Assembly (NCBI RefSeq): GCF_040436315.1
Contig: NZ_AP031572.1
Span: 124,001-188,000 of the forward strand
Length of the DNA: 64,000 nt
DNA from: Synechocystis sp. LKSZ1
GTDB lineage: Bacteria; Cyanobacteriota; Cyanobacteriia; Cyanobacteriales; Microcystaceae
Reading direction: 5' to 3'
Of this stretch, positions 52,897 to 61,770 are shown one piece after another. Below the pieces are notes generated by a model that saw only the letters and a list, made by a program, of their open reading frames with translations, had not been told where the DNA came from and did not search any database. Numbering within the stretch: the first letter of the stretch is position 1; the number at the start of each line of letters is the position of its first letter. The position numbers and the translations under genes were made by a program.

Positions 52897-55869
52897 ATGC
52901 AGGAAGAAGAGCAAAAAAGAGAAGCTATTGACACATTTGAAAGGATTTTTGAAATTGTAGACCAACGATGGGGAACTGGAGATACATTCAGCGCCATAGA
53001 AACATTCCTTGTTGGTCGTAAAATTATTTTAAGATCTGATAACAAACAATATAAAATAGAAAAGTATTTCGGCTTTGGTAAATTTAATATTTGCAAAGAT
53101 CATCGCCTTCCAAGATATTGTGTTTCAAAGGAATTTTTAATAAATGAGGTCAAGATCTTTTTCCCGCCAATTCCAATTAATATTGTTGAAAATTATAACA
53201 AAATTCCTGGAGAAGAAATACAGTGCAAACAAGAGAGAGAAAAAGGTATCTCTACCATTAACTATTTTCTTCGAAATAAGTATATATTGTCATTTGATTT
53301 GTATTTACAAAGCCTAAGAAAAGTTATTGATTACAATGAGTTTTTAAATGCAAGAATAAAGTTTGTAGAAGAATGGTTTATTGAGAGTCAAGGTGTCTCT
53401 CCTGATCAATTACAATTACATGCAATTAGTGAAGTCAATCACCATATTCAAGTTATTTCGAGGGCTGGAAGTGGTAAAACCTCAACTATTGTTAATCGTG
53501 CGTTATTTTTGCAAAAACATTGCGGTATTGAGCCTCAGGAGATGTTATTACTGGCATTTAACCGCAAGGCTGCCAATGAGATTCAGTCTAGGCTATCTGA
53601 CAAATTAGGAAAACAACAAACACCTCATGTAATGACCTTCCATGCCCTGGCCTATGCATTAGTTCACCCAGAAGAAGAGCTACTTATCGATCAGTCTGAT
53701 GGTCTGCAAAATAAGAGTCAAGTTTTACATTCTATTATTAATAATTACCTTGAAGATCCTATTTTTTATGACAAAATAAAATGGTTAATGCTAGACCGTT
53801 ATCGCCAGGACTGGGAAAAAATTGAAGCAATTGGATTTAATAAAACGCCTGAAGAGCGCTTAAATTTAAAGCGTTCATTACCTCGGGAGGGGTTAGATGG
53901 TAATCGCTATAAATCCTACGGTGAAAAAATAATTGCCAATTTTCTGTTTGAAAGAGATATTCCCTATCGATATGAACGTAATTATGACTGGAATGGCATC
54001 AATTATCGACCTGATTTTACCATTTTTACAAATAAAAATTCTGGGATCATTATAGAGTATTTTGGGTTGGAAGGAGATCCGGATTATGATAAAATGTCTG
54101 ATAAAAAGCGCGAATTCTGGAGGAATAAATCAGGGTGGAATTTTCTTGAATTTTCTCCCCAGGATATACTTAATGATAACCTTTTAACGGAACTCCAATA
54201 TTGCCTTGAAGATCTTGGCGTAAGTTGCCAAAAGCTTTCTGAAGAAGAAATTTGGAAAAAGGTCAAGGATCGTGCAATTGATAACTTTACTAAGGCGATG
54301 GTTCAGTTTATCCAACGCTGTCGAAAACTATCTTTGACAACCGATGAACTGTCTAGAAAGATCCATAATCATCAATATGATAATGAAATCGAGAAACGGT
54401 TTCATGATTTAGGGCAAACTTTCTATAACTCATATTTAAAACGTCTAGTAGAAACGGGAGAAGATGATTTTGACGGGCTGATGCAACGAGCCGCAGATTC
54501 TATTCGAGCAGGCAATACTATTTTTAGACGTAAGTCAGGGGCGGGAGATCTCAAAGAATTAAAATATATATTCATAGATGAATATCAAGACTTCTCCCAA
54601 CTGTTCTACAACTTAATTGATGCGATTCGCCAGTTTAATTCTAATGCTTTATTTTTCTGTGTCGGAGATGATTGGCAAGCAATTAATAGCTTTGCTGGCT
54701 CTGATTTAGTATTTTTTGAAAAATTTACTGACTATTTTCCAGATGCCAAGAAATTGTATCTTTCCAATAACTACCGCTCTAAGCAGTCAATCGTCAAAAT
54801 TAGTAATTCTTTGATGCAAGGACGAGGTGTAGAAGGGAAGCCGAATACATCTGAGCAAGGAAATGTCCATTTGATTGATCTCAATGATTTTCATCCTGAC
54901 GTGTTGGAAAACCATGATTACCCTGGGGATAAGATCACCCCTGCTTTGATCAGAATTATCAATACTAAACTACAAGCAGGAAAAGAGGTTGTTATTCTCA
55001 GTCGGAAATCAAGCATTCCTTGGTATGTTAATGGAAACAGAGAATTGGACGACTTCGTGAGGGTCGTTCACCAGCATTTTAAGCTAGACAATAAGCAAAA
55101 AGGAAAAATAACTATTTCCACAACGCATCAATATAAGGGACTAGAAAAAGCTGTTGTTATCATAATTGACGCAATTCAGGGCTGTTATCCTCTTATACAT
55201 CCTGATTGGATTTTTATGAAAATCTTTGGTGATACCCAATCCAAGCTAATCGATGATGAGCGTCGTCTTTTTTATGTTGCTTTGAGCCGTGCTGTGGATG
55301 AACTATTTATTGTCACAGATACTTTAAACGGAAGATCTGAATTTCTTGAAAATTTAGATAAAAACCATTTTTCTACACTTGATTTCTCAAAATATCCTTA
55401 TATTTCACACAAGTCTACTATTATTGTCAAGATTAAAAATCGACAAATATCGGGCAGCTCCGATAATGCAGGAACCTTTGCTATCAGAGATCAACTAAGA
55501 GCAGATGGCTACCGCTGGAATTCCCAAACTTACCTGTGGTCAAAATCTATCGAACCTCATAAATTCAGACTTTATGATCATTTTTCTAATTCTCCCTGGA
55601 AATCTTCTGCTAGCGGGATTGAAATAATTGTTTGTGACTCACAATGTCAAAAGCCTCTGGCCATTTTTCATGTGGATAATGGCAAAATTACACGCTTAAA
55701 TTTTCAAGAATACCAGAATCAAACGGATCATGAAATACAACGACTGGGCTGGAGTCCGGATCAGTGCAGGGCTTATTTAAAAAACAAGTATGGCCAGAAT
55801 AAACCCAGTCGCTCTTTACTGTCAGATGAGGAATTACAAGATTTTCTAAACTATTTAAAGTTACAATAA
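52897..55869 (+). CDS. Large UvrD/Rep-type helicase with PD-(D/E)XK-like insert
   Basis: About 990 residues; start at ATG 52897 behind an AGGAG, rather than an upstream TTG. Residues ~1-170 unknown. Helicase 1A: QVISRAGSGKTSTIVNRALF (Walker A), LLLAFNRKAANEIQSRLS, HVMTFHALAYALVHP. Around residues 335-430 a nuclease-like insert: SYGEKIIANFLFERDIPYRY, YRPDFTIF and IIIEYFGLEG. Helicase 1B: KYIFIDEYQDFSQLFYNLID (Walker B), FCVGDDWQAINSFAGSD, YLSNNYRS. 2A/2B: ISTTHQYKGLEKAVVIIID, RRLFYVALSRAVDELFIVTD. The C-terminal tail has AIRDQLRADGYRWNSQTYLW and LLSDEELQDFLNYL. Probably a repair or defence helicase. Confidence 0.88.
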   Translation: MQEEEQKREAIDTFERIFEIVDQRWGTGDTFSAIETFLVGRKIILRSDNKQYKIEKYFGFGKFNICKDHRLPRYCVSKEFLINEVKIFFPPIPINIVENYNKIPGEEIQCKQEREKGISTINYFLRNKYILSFDLYLQSLRKVIDYNEFLNARIKFVEEWFIESQGVSPDQLQLHAISEVNHHIQVISRAGSGKTSTIVNRALFLQKHCGIEPQEMLLLAFNRKAANEIQSRLSDKLGKQQTPHVMTFHALAYALVHPEEELLIDQSDGLQNKSQVLHSIINNYLEDPIFYDKIKWLMLDRYRQDWEKIEAIGFNKTPEERLNLKRSLPREGLDGNRYKSYGEKIIANFLFERDIPYRYERNYDWNGINYRPDFTIFTNKNSGIIIEYFGLEGDPDYDKMSDKKREFWRNKSGWNFLEFSPQDILNDNLLTELQYCLEDLGVSCQKLSEEEIWKKVKDRAIDNFTKAMVQFIQRCRKLSLTTDELSRKIHNHQYDNEIEKRFHDLGQTFYNSYLKRLVETGEDDFDGLMQRAADSIRAGNTIFRRKSGAGDLKELKYIFIDEYQDFSQLFYNLIDAIRQFNSNALFFCVGDDWQAINSFAGSDLVFFEKFTDYFPDAKKLYLSNNYRSKQSIVKISNSLMQGRGVEGKPNTSEQGNVHLIDLNDFHPDVLENHDYPGDKITPALIRIINTKLQAGKEVVILSRKSSIPWYVNGNRELDDFVRVVHQHFKLDNKQKGKITISTTHQYKGLEKAVVIIIDAIQGCYPLIHPDWIFMKIFGDTQSKLIDDERRLFYVALSRAVDELFIVTDTLNGRSEFLENLDKNHFSTLDFSKYPYISHKSTIIVKIKNRQISGSSDNAGTFAIRDQLRADGYRWNSQTYLWSKSIEPHKFRLYDHFSNSPWKSSASGIEIIVCDSQCQKPLAIFHVDNGKITRLNFQEYQNQTDHEIQRLGWSPDQCRAYLKNKYGQNKPSRSLLSDEELQDFLNYLKLQ

Positions 55870-55982
55870 ATTGGTACCAAAATCCTGTGATGATTATCAT
55901 GATGTTTTAGGCTTCCTATTTCCGCTAGTTGTTCTTCAATGAGCCAAACTTATAATAATTCTGTACGTTTTCTCCAGGAGTT

Positions 55983-57155
55983 ATGCCCATTTACCTCGAC
56001 TACAGCGCCACCACGCCCCCCCGGCCCGAGGCCATCGCCATCGTGCAACAGATCCTACAAGACCAGTGGGGCAATCCCTCCAGTCTCCACTCCTGGGGGA
56101 GCCGCGCGGCCCTGGCCCTGGAAACGGCCCGTCTGCAAGTGGCCCAACTCTTAAATGTGGCTAACCCAGACTGCATTATCTTTACCTCCGGGGGAACGGA
56201 ATCCAATAACCTGGCCATTTTTGGCGTGACCCAGCAATATGCCCAACCGCAACACCTGATCATTTCCAGTGTCGAGCATTCCGCCGTGAGTGAACCGGCC
56301 CGCTGGCTAGAAAGTCGGGGTTGGCAGGTGACGCGCTTAGCCGTTGACCACCAGGGCCGGATTGATCCCCAGGCCTTGGCCCAGGCGATGCAGGATAATA
56401 CGGTGCTGGTTTCGATTATTTATGGCCAAAGCGAAGTGGGAACCCTACAACCCATTAGCGAACTGGGACGCATTGCTCAGGAACGAGGGGTTTTATTCCA
56501 TACCGATGCAGTGCAATGTGCGGGCCGAGTTTCCCTGGATTTAGCCGAGTTGCCCGTGGATCTGCTTTCCCTTTCTAGCCATAAGCTCTACGGTATCCAA
56601 GGCAGTGGGGCCCTGTATCGACGGCAGGGGGTTTCCCTACATCCACTCCTCGGCGGAGGCGGCCAGGAACAGGGGTATCGCTCCGGTACTCAGGCCCTGC
56701 CGGCCATTGCGGCCTTTGGGATCGCGGCTGAATTGGCCCAACAGGAATTAAGCCAGGAAGCGGAACGTTTAACCCAACTCCGAGAACAGTTGTTTACAGG
56801 ACTGGCCGATTGTCCCCTACTACAGCCCACCGGCAGTCGTCGGCACCGCTTGCCCCACCATGTCAGCTTTGTCGTGGTTGATCCCGGTGATCCCGGTCGG
56901 TCGTTACCGATCACGGGAAAAACTCTGGTACGGGCCTTAGATCGACGGGGGATCGCCATCAGCGCTGGGGCGGCCTGCCAGAGCGGCAAACTCAACCCCA
57001 GTCCCATTCTTTTGGCCCTGGGCTACTCTCCTGACCAGGCCCTGGGGGGCATCCGCTTAACCCTCGGCCGAGACACCACCCCAACAGACATTGAGGCTAC
57101 AATCCAGGCCCTGCAAGCAGCCCTGGCAGAGGTAAAGATTTGTAAGTCAGTGTAA
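55983..57155 (+). CDS. Cysteine desulfurase (NifS/IscS family)
   Basis: 390 residues, PLP-dependent class V. MPIYLDYSATTPPRPEAIAI, NPSSLHSWG, FTSGGTESNNLAIFG, HTDAVQCAGRVSLDL (PLP Asp), SLSSHKLYGIQGSGALY (Schiff-base Lys), and SAGAACQSGKLNPSPIL with the catalytic Cys. It removes sulfur from cysteine for Fe-S clusters and thiocofactors. Length and motif suggest the class I NifS/IscS type. Single gene ahead of a terminator; start ATG 55983 follows the motif ccaggag. Confidence 0.93.
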   Translation: MPIYLDYSATTPPRPEAIAIVQQILQDQWGNPSSLHSWGSRAALALETARLQVAQLLNVANPDCIIFTSGGTESNNLAIFGVTQQYAQPQHLIISSVEHSAVSEPARWLESRGWQVTRLAVDHQGRIDPQALAQAMQDNTVLVSIIYGQSEVGTLQPISELGRIAQERGVLFHTDAVQCAGRVSLDLAELPVDLLSLSSHKLYGIQGSGALYRRQGVSLHPLLGGGGQEQGYRSGTQALPAIAAFGIAAELAQQELSQEAERLTQLREQLFTGLADCPLLQPTGSRRHRLPHHVSFVVVDPGDPGRSLPITGKTLVRALDRRGIAISAGAACQSGKLNPSPILLALGYSPDQALGGIRLTLGRDTTPTDIEATIQALQAALAEVKICKSV

Positions 57156-57255
57156 AGAACTGTAACCGCACTGGAGACTTTATTACAATACAGTCATGAA
57201 AAGAAGATATTTCAACGAGCTTTTGTCAAGCTTTGCCCAGGATTAAAAATTTAAA

Positions 57256-57300
57256 AGGGGCAGAAGACTGGTGATGACTTCTACCCCTGAAAGCTTTTTA
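57256..57300 (+). terminator. Probable Rho-independent terminator
   Basis: AGGGG-c-AGAAG, 11-nt loop, CTTCT-a-CCCCT, then gaaagcttttta. About 100 bp after the cysteine desulfurase stop, with the smc/yqeG unit ending on the other side, so it may serve both directions. Confidence 0.55.
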
Positions 57301-57440
57301 TGGTTAGGGTCTTTATATCGGCTGACCCCATTTGATTTGATTACTAATATCTCCGAAATTTCGGTGTTTTCCTTGATCCTTAATCTTTTTTTTAGATTTC
57401 TTTCTGTGTTCTTCTGTATGGCAATATGTTTTTTTGTAAA

Positions 57441-57965
57441 CTAATGTTGCGAATGGTGTAAGGTTACACCGCAGAAAGAAGAAATCCAGACTTCAAAATT
57501 GCGAATCGAAAAACGAGGGTGTTGGACATCCCCCAGTACCATCGGTTCTACCAAGATGGTGAACATACCTAAACGATTACCGGCTAGGACATCGGTAAAG
57601 AGGCGATCCCCTACCATGGCCACGCGTGCCACCTCTAGGCCCATTTGGTCAATGGCCTGGCGGAGTTTACGGCGCGAGGGTTTAGCGGCCCCAAACAGAA
57701 AGGGTAAATCCAAGCTCTGGGCAATGCGACCAATGCGGGCCTCGCTCAAGTTATTACTCACCAGCCAAATCGGCATTTGGGGCCGGATTTCTGCTACCCA
57801 CTGCTGAAGCTCTGGAGAAACATCGAGTTCACGAAAGGGAACGAGGGTTTCATCCACGTCCAACACCAGGCCCTTGAGCTGGTAGCGCTGAAGAATTTCA
57901 GGGTGTAGATGAGTAATGGTTTTCCCCAGGACAAAATCGGGTTGCAGGAGTTTGGCTTTGGTCAT
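57441..57965 (-). CDS. YqeG-family HAD phosphatase
   Basis: 174 residues. HAD motif I LKGLVLDVDETLVPF (DxDxT with the nucleophile Asp), motif II WLVSNN, motif III AKPSRRKLRQ region with the conserved Lys, and motif IV RVAMVGDRLFTDVLAGNRLG. YqeG-type HAD IIIA enzymes are probable phosphatases of unknown substrate. The gene starts 3 bp after the smc stop and is therefore co-transcribed with it. Confidence 0.88.
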   Translation of the reverse strand: MTKAKLLQPDFVLGKTITHLHPEILQRYQLKGLVLDVDETLVPFRELDVSPELQQWVAEIRPQMPIWLVSNNLSEARIGRIAQSLDLPFLFGAAKPSRRKLRQAIDQMGLEVARVAMVGDRLFTDVLAGNRLGMFTILVEPMVLGDVQHPRFSIRNFEVWISSFCGVTLHHSQH

Positions 57966-57968
57966 AGG

Positions 57969-60900
57969 TTAGAGTTTAATCCCCAGCACTTGAGTATGGG
58001 CCCCCCGAGCCTGAGTAACCCCAATAGTTCGCTCGGCGGCTTCGATCATCGGACGACGTAAACTTACCACAATAAACTGGGCCTGTTGGGCCTGTTTTTG
58101 CACCATCTTCGAGAGTTTTTCTACGTTGGCCCCGTCCAGGAACATATCCACCTCGTCAAAGCCGTAGAAGGGCGAGGGGCGGTAGCGTTGCAGGGCAAAA
58201 ATAAAGCTCAGGGCCGTCAGGGACTTTTCTCCCCCGGACATGGAACTGAGGCGCTGGACAGGCTTGCCCTTGGGATGGGCCACCAGATTAAGACCGCCGC
58301 TAAAGGGGTCTTCGGGATTATCTAATTGTAGATAGCCGTCGCCATCGGAGAGTTCGGCAAAAATGGTCTGGAAATTTTCATTCACGGCCGTAAAGGCCTC
58401 CTGGAAGGAGCGCTGACGCAGGGTGGTAAAGTTTTCGATGCGAAGCAGGAGTTCTGTCCGTTCCCCTTCGATCGTCCGCAGTTTTTCCGTCAGTTCATCA
58501 AGGCGGGCCTGGGTTTTTTCGTGTTCCTCTAGGGCCAGCATGTTGACGGGTTCCATGGCCTCTAGGCGCTTTTGGGCCTGGCGGATTTCCTTTTGTAATT
58601 CTTCCAGTCGGGCCTCGTAGTTGATCGTCAGGGGATCGGTATCGGCCAGGTCGGGCATATCGGGCCAGGGATCGGGGAGTTCCGCCTGCAGGGCCTGGCC
58701 CTGGAGGACGAGTTGGGCCAAGGCCTCACGGTTGGCCTGCTGGCTTTGCTGGCGTTTTTCCTGTTGCCACAGTGCTTGCTGGTGCTGGTCTTGCAGGGCC
58801 TTGAGTTGGGCTTCCTTTTGGTCGCGGGCCTGCTTGGTACTGCCCAGGCGCTGGGCAATGGCCGCCAATTGTTGCTCGGTATCTTGGATGCGGAGTTGGA
58901 GAGCCTGCTGTTCGCTCTGGAGTTGAGCTTGACGTTCTTGGTAGTCATCGCCTTGTTGCTGATACTGGCGCAGAAGAGCCTGGGTTTCGCTGATTTTCTC
59001 CTCCAGGCGTTGGGCCTGATTTTGCCAATCCAGTCGTCGGGCCTCGCCGGCGTTTAACTGACTTTCCTTGTGACGGTAGACACCTTCCTGTTCCTGAATT
59101 TGGTTTTGTAGGGTCTGCCATTGGCGGTGGGTCTGGGAGGCTTCAAGAGCCGTGAGGTGGGCTTGCTCGACCTGGAGTTGTTGTTCAAGACTGGGAATTT
59201 CTGAGCCTAAAATCCGCAACCGGCCCTGGCCCTGGTCTAATTCTGCCTGGTAGCGCTGAATTTGATGACTTAGCTCCTGCTGGCGTTGCTGGAGGCGGGC
59301 TTGCTCCCGTTGGCCCTGTTGTTGGGTGAGTTCCCGTTCCCGCAACTGTTGCCGAGCCTCGTTCAAGCGTTGCCCCAGTTCCTTCAGATCCACCTTCAGG
59401 GTGAGGAGGCGTTCCTCCTGCCGGGCCAACACCCGTTGAATATCCCCCAATCGTTGTTTTAGGCCCTGTACCTCCGTGGAATCCTCGGCCGTGGTGGCCC
59501 CAAATCGTAATTCCGAACGTCGAGGCCGACTACCCCCACTCAAGGCCCCGCTGGTTTCCAACAAATCCCCCTCGAGCGTCACAATCCGTTGCCGACCCAA
59601 GTGGGGACGGGCCAAGTCCAGGTCTTCAAAGACAACGGTTTGGCCAAAGATAAAGTTAAAAATACCCTGGTAACGGGGATCGTAGCGGACGAGATTCACC
59701 GCCAAGTCAATATAACCGGGAACGTTTTGCAAGGGAGAGGACTGGGGCCGGCCCTGGGAGCGCATTTTAGACAGGGGTAAAAAGGTGGCCCGGCCCGCCC
59801 GGGATTGTTTTAACAGGGCAATGGCGGCGGCGGCCACACCATCATCTTCCACCACCACATAGCCCAAGCGGCCCCCGGCGGCAATTTCCAGGGCCAGTTG
59901 ATAGGAGGTTTCGACCTGGCCCAGTTGGGCCACCAGGCCACAAATACCGGGGAGTTCAGACTGCAAGATCATCTGGGTGGCGTAGGTTCCCTGGGCCTCC
60001 TGCTGGGCCTGGCGCGTCGCTTCTAGTTTGTCCAATTGCCGTTGCTTTTCCCGTTGTTCCTGCAATAGCCGTTGCTGGGTTTCTTCCAACAGACTGCGTT
60101 CCTGCTCCCGTTGACTGATCTCGCCGGCCAAGGCCTGGACTTGCTGGGTTAGGTCTTGCCGGGCCTGTTCTCCTTGGCTCAGGAGAATCGTTTGCTGGGC
60201 CAATTCCCCCTGGACTTGTTGGGTCTGCTGTTCCGCCAGGGTCAGGTTGTTGTGTAATTGCTGGTATCGCTCCTGCAACTGGGCCAATTCACTGCGCTTG
60301 GGGGCTAGTTCCGCCTGGAGTTGACTGACGCTTTGGCTGAGGCGGGTTTGTTCTTCCACGCCGGTGGTGGCCCGTTCGGCCATGGCCAGGGATTGCTGGC
60401 GTAGGTGTTCCAGGTCGGCCCAGGCCTGGTTGCGCTCGGCCTGGAGTTGGGGCAGGGTCTGACGGCTAAAGTAGGAGGCCTCTTGAGTGAGGTCAAGGAA
60501 TTGTTGTTGGAGTTGGGCCAGGCCCTGCTGGGCTTGCTGGAGGGCCGTCTGGGCTTGCTGTTCCTGCTGTTCCCATTGCTGTTGTTGTTGGCTTAACTGC
60601 TGCCCCTGGGCCCGTTGTTCGGCCAGTTGGGCCGCTACGGCTAAATGTTCTTCTTCCCCCAGGGCCTTGACCTGGGCGTTTAATTGCTCAAATTCTCCCT
60701 GCTGGCCCTGGATTTCGATTTGAATCTGCTGGATTTGTTGTCCTAGTTGGGCCAGGGCCGTTGTATCAGCTTCTAATTGCTGTTCTAAGCGTCGTTGCTG
60801 GGCCTGGTTGGCCTGGTAGTGCAAGACCTTTTCCCAACGTTGCTTTTCTTGAATCTGGCCCCGCAGCTTCTGATATTTTTCGGCTTTGATGCGGTCAGCA

Positions 60901-61514
60901 GCTAAACGCTCTAGGGAACGCAGAAGTTCTGTTTCAATGATGCGACAGCGCTCTTCCCGTTCCCGGACTTCCTCTAGGGTTTCCTTGGTTTTAACAATTT
61001 TGCGGTCAAATTCCGCCACCCCCGCCAGTTCATCAATAATTTCCCGACGCTCCTTGGGGTTCATGGTAATAATGCGAGTGACATCCCCCTGAAGCACCAC
61101 GTTATAGCCTTCGGGATAGATGCGCAGTTGGCTCAGCTCTTCGTGGAGTTCCGCCACCGTTGCCGCTTCACCGTTGATGCTGTAGCTCGAAGAATAGTTC
61201 CCCCCTTTGGTTACTTTAAGGCGACGGGTGACGGTCCAGTCCTGGCCATTTTCCAAATCAAAGGTGACAGTCACCACGGCCTCAGCACTGCCCCGTTGTT
61301 GACTATGGTTATGGTTGACTAAATCCGGGAGACGTTCAGCCCGTAGGCCCTTGGAGGTGGCTAGGCCCAGACAAAATAACAGGGCATCAAGGATATTAGA
61401 CTTGCCAGAGCCATTGGGCCCAGACACTACGGTAAAGCCAGGAAGCAGGGGGATGGCCGTTGTCCCGCCAAAGGATTTGAAGTGCGAAAGTTCAATACGC
61501 TTGATGTAGACCAT
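57969..61514 (-). CDS. smc: Chromosome segregation protein SMC
   Basis: 1181 residues, full length. Walker A GFTVVSGPNGSGKSNILDAL at the N-terminus; long Gln-rich coiled coil (about 170-500); hinge (about 515-640, IASGGRLGYVVVEDDGVAAA region); second coil; C-terminal ABC signature RLSSMSGGEKSLTALSF and Walker B FYGFDEVDMFLDG. SMC condenses and segregates the chromosome with ScpA/ScpB. Start ATG 61514. An essential-type gene that marks this window as chromosomal. Confidence 0.96.
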   Translation of the reverse strand: MVYIKRIELSHFKSFGGTTAIPLLPGFTVVSGPNGSGKSNILDALLFCLGLATSKGLRAERLPDLVNHNHSQQRGSAEAVVTVTFDLENGQDWTVTRRLKVTKGGNYSSSYSINGEAATVAELHEELSQLRIYPEGYNVVLQGDVTRIITMNPKERREIIDELAGVAEFDRKIVKTKETLEEVREREERCRIIETELLRSLERLAADRIKAEKYQKLRGQIQEKQRWEKVLHYQANQAQQRRLEQQLEADTTALAQLGQQIQQIQIEIQGQQGEFEQLNAQVKALGEEEHLAVAAQLAEQRAQGQQLSQQQQQWEQQEQQAQTALQQAQQGLAQLQQQFLDLTQEASYFSRQTLPQLQAERNQAWADLEHLRQQSLAMAERATTGVEEQTRLSQSVSQLQAELAPKRSELAQLQERYQQLHNNLTLAEQQTQQVQGELAQQTILLSQGEQARQDLTQQVQALAGEISQREQERSLLEETQQRLLQEQREKQRQLDKLEATRQAQQEAQGTYATQMILQSELPGICGLVAQLGQVETSYQLALEIAAGGRLGYVVVEDDGVAAAAIALLKQSRAGRATFLPLSKMRSQGRPQSSPLQNVPGYIDLAVNLVRYDPRYQGIFNFIFGQTVVFEDLDLARPHLGRQRIVTLEGDLLETSGALSGGSRPRRSELRFGATTAEDSTEVQGLKQRLGDIQRVLARQEERLLTLKVDLKELGQRLNEARQQLRERELTQQQGQREQARLQQRQQELSHQIQRYQAELDQGQGRLRILGSEIPSLEQQLQVEQAHLTALEASQTHRQWQTLQNQIQEQEGVYRHKESQLNAGEARRLDWQNQAQRLEEKISETQALLRQYQQQGDDYQERQAQLQSEQQALQLRIQDTEQQLAAIAQRLGSTKQARDQKEAQLKALQDQHQQALWQQEKRQQSQQANREALAQLVLQGQALQAELPDPWPDMPDLADTDPLTINYEARLEELQKEIRQAQKRLEAMEPVNMLALEEHEKTQARLDELTEKLRTIEGERTELLLRIENFTTLRQRSFQEAFTAVNENFQTIFAELSDGDGYLQLDNPEDPFSGGLNLVAHPKGKPVQRLSSMSGGEKSLTALSFIFALQRYRPSPFYGFDEVDMFLDGANVEKLSKMVQKQAQQAQFIVVSLRRPMIEAAERTIGVTQARGAHTQVLGIKL

Positions 61515-61598
61515 TGCCCCTGTGGCTGTCCGAGTCCCAGTGAAGTAGCCCGAAGAACATACTCAGTGTATCAAACCTGAACTCAGCTTAACGACACA

Positions 61599-61660
61599 AC
61601 TAACCCCACTGTCCCCTTGCCAAGGGGAGGTGCCGCAGGCGGAGGGGTAAAAATCTGTAG
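61599..61660. repeat. Palindromic module of a dispersed repeat
   Basis: aaccccactg, then TCCCCTTG-c-CAAGGGGA, then ggtgCCGCAGGCGGaggggtaa and atctgtagcc. Related to the centre of the repeat at 37311-37427. Intergenic between smc and the secreted protein. Confidence 0.55.
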
Positions 61661-61770
61661 CCTTAATTGGGAGCACCGGTATTACTGGCCCCTAACGAAA
61701 AAAGCTGGGGAAGTCCCCAGCCGATTCAGCATTTCAGTATCAAAATTGAAAAAGTATCATCGAGGGCCAT

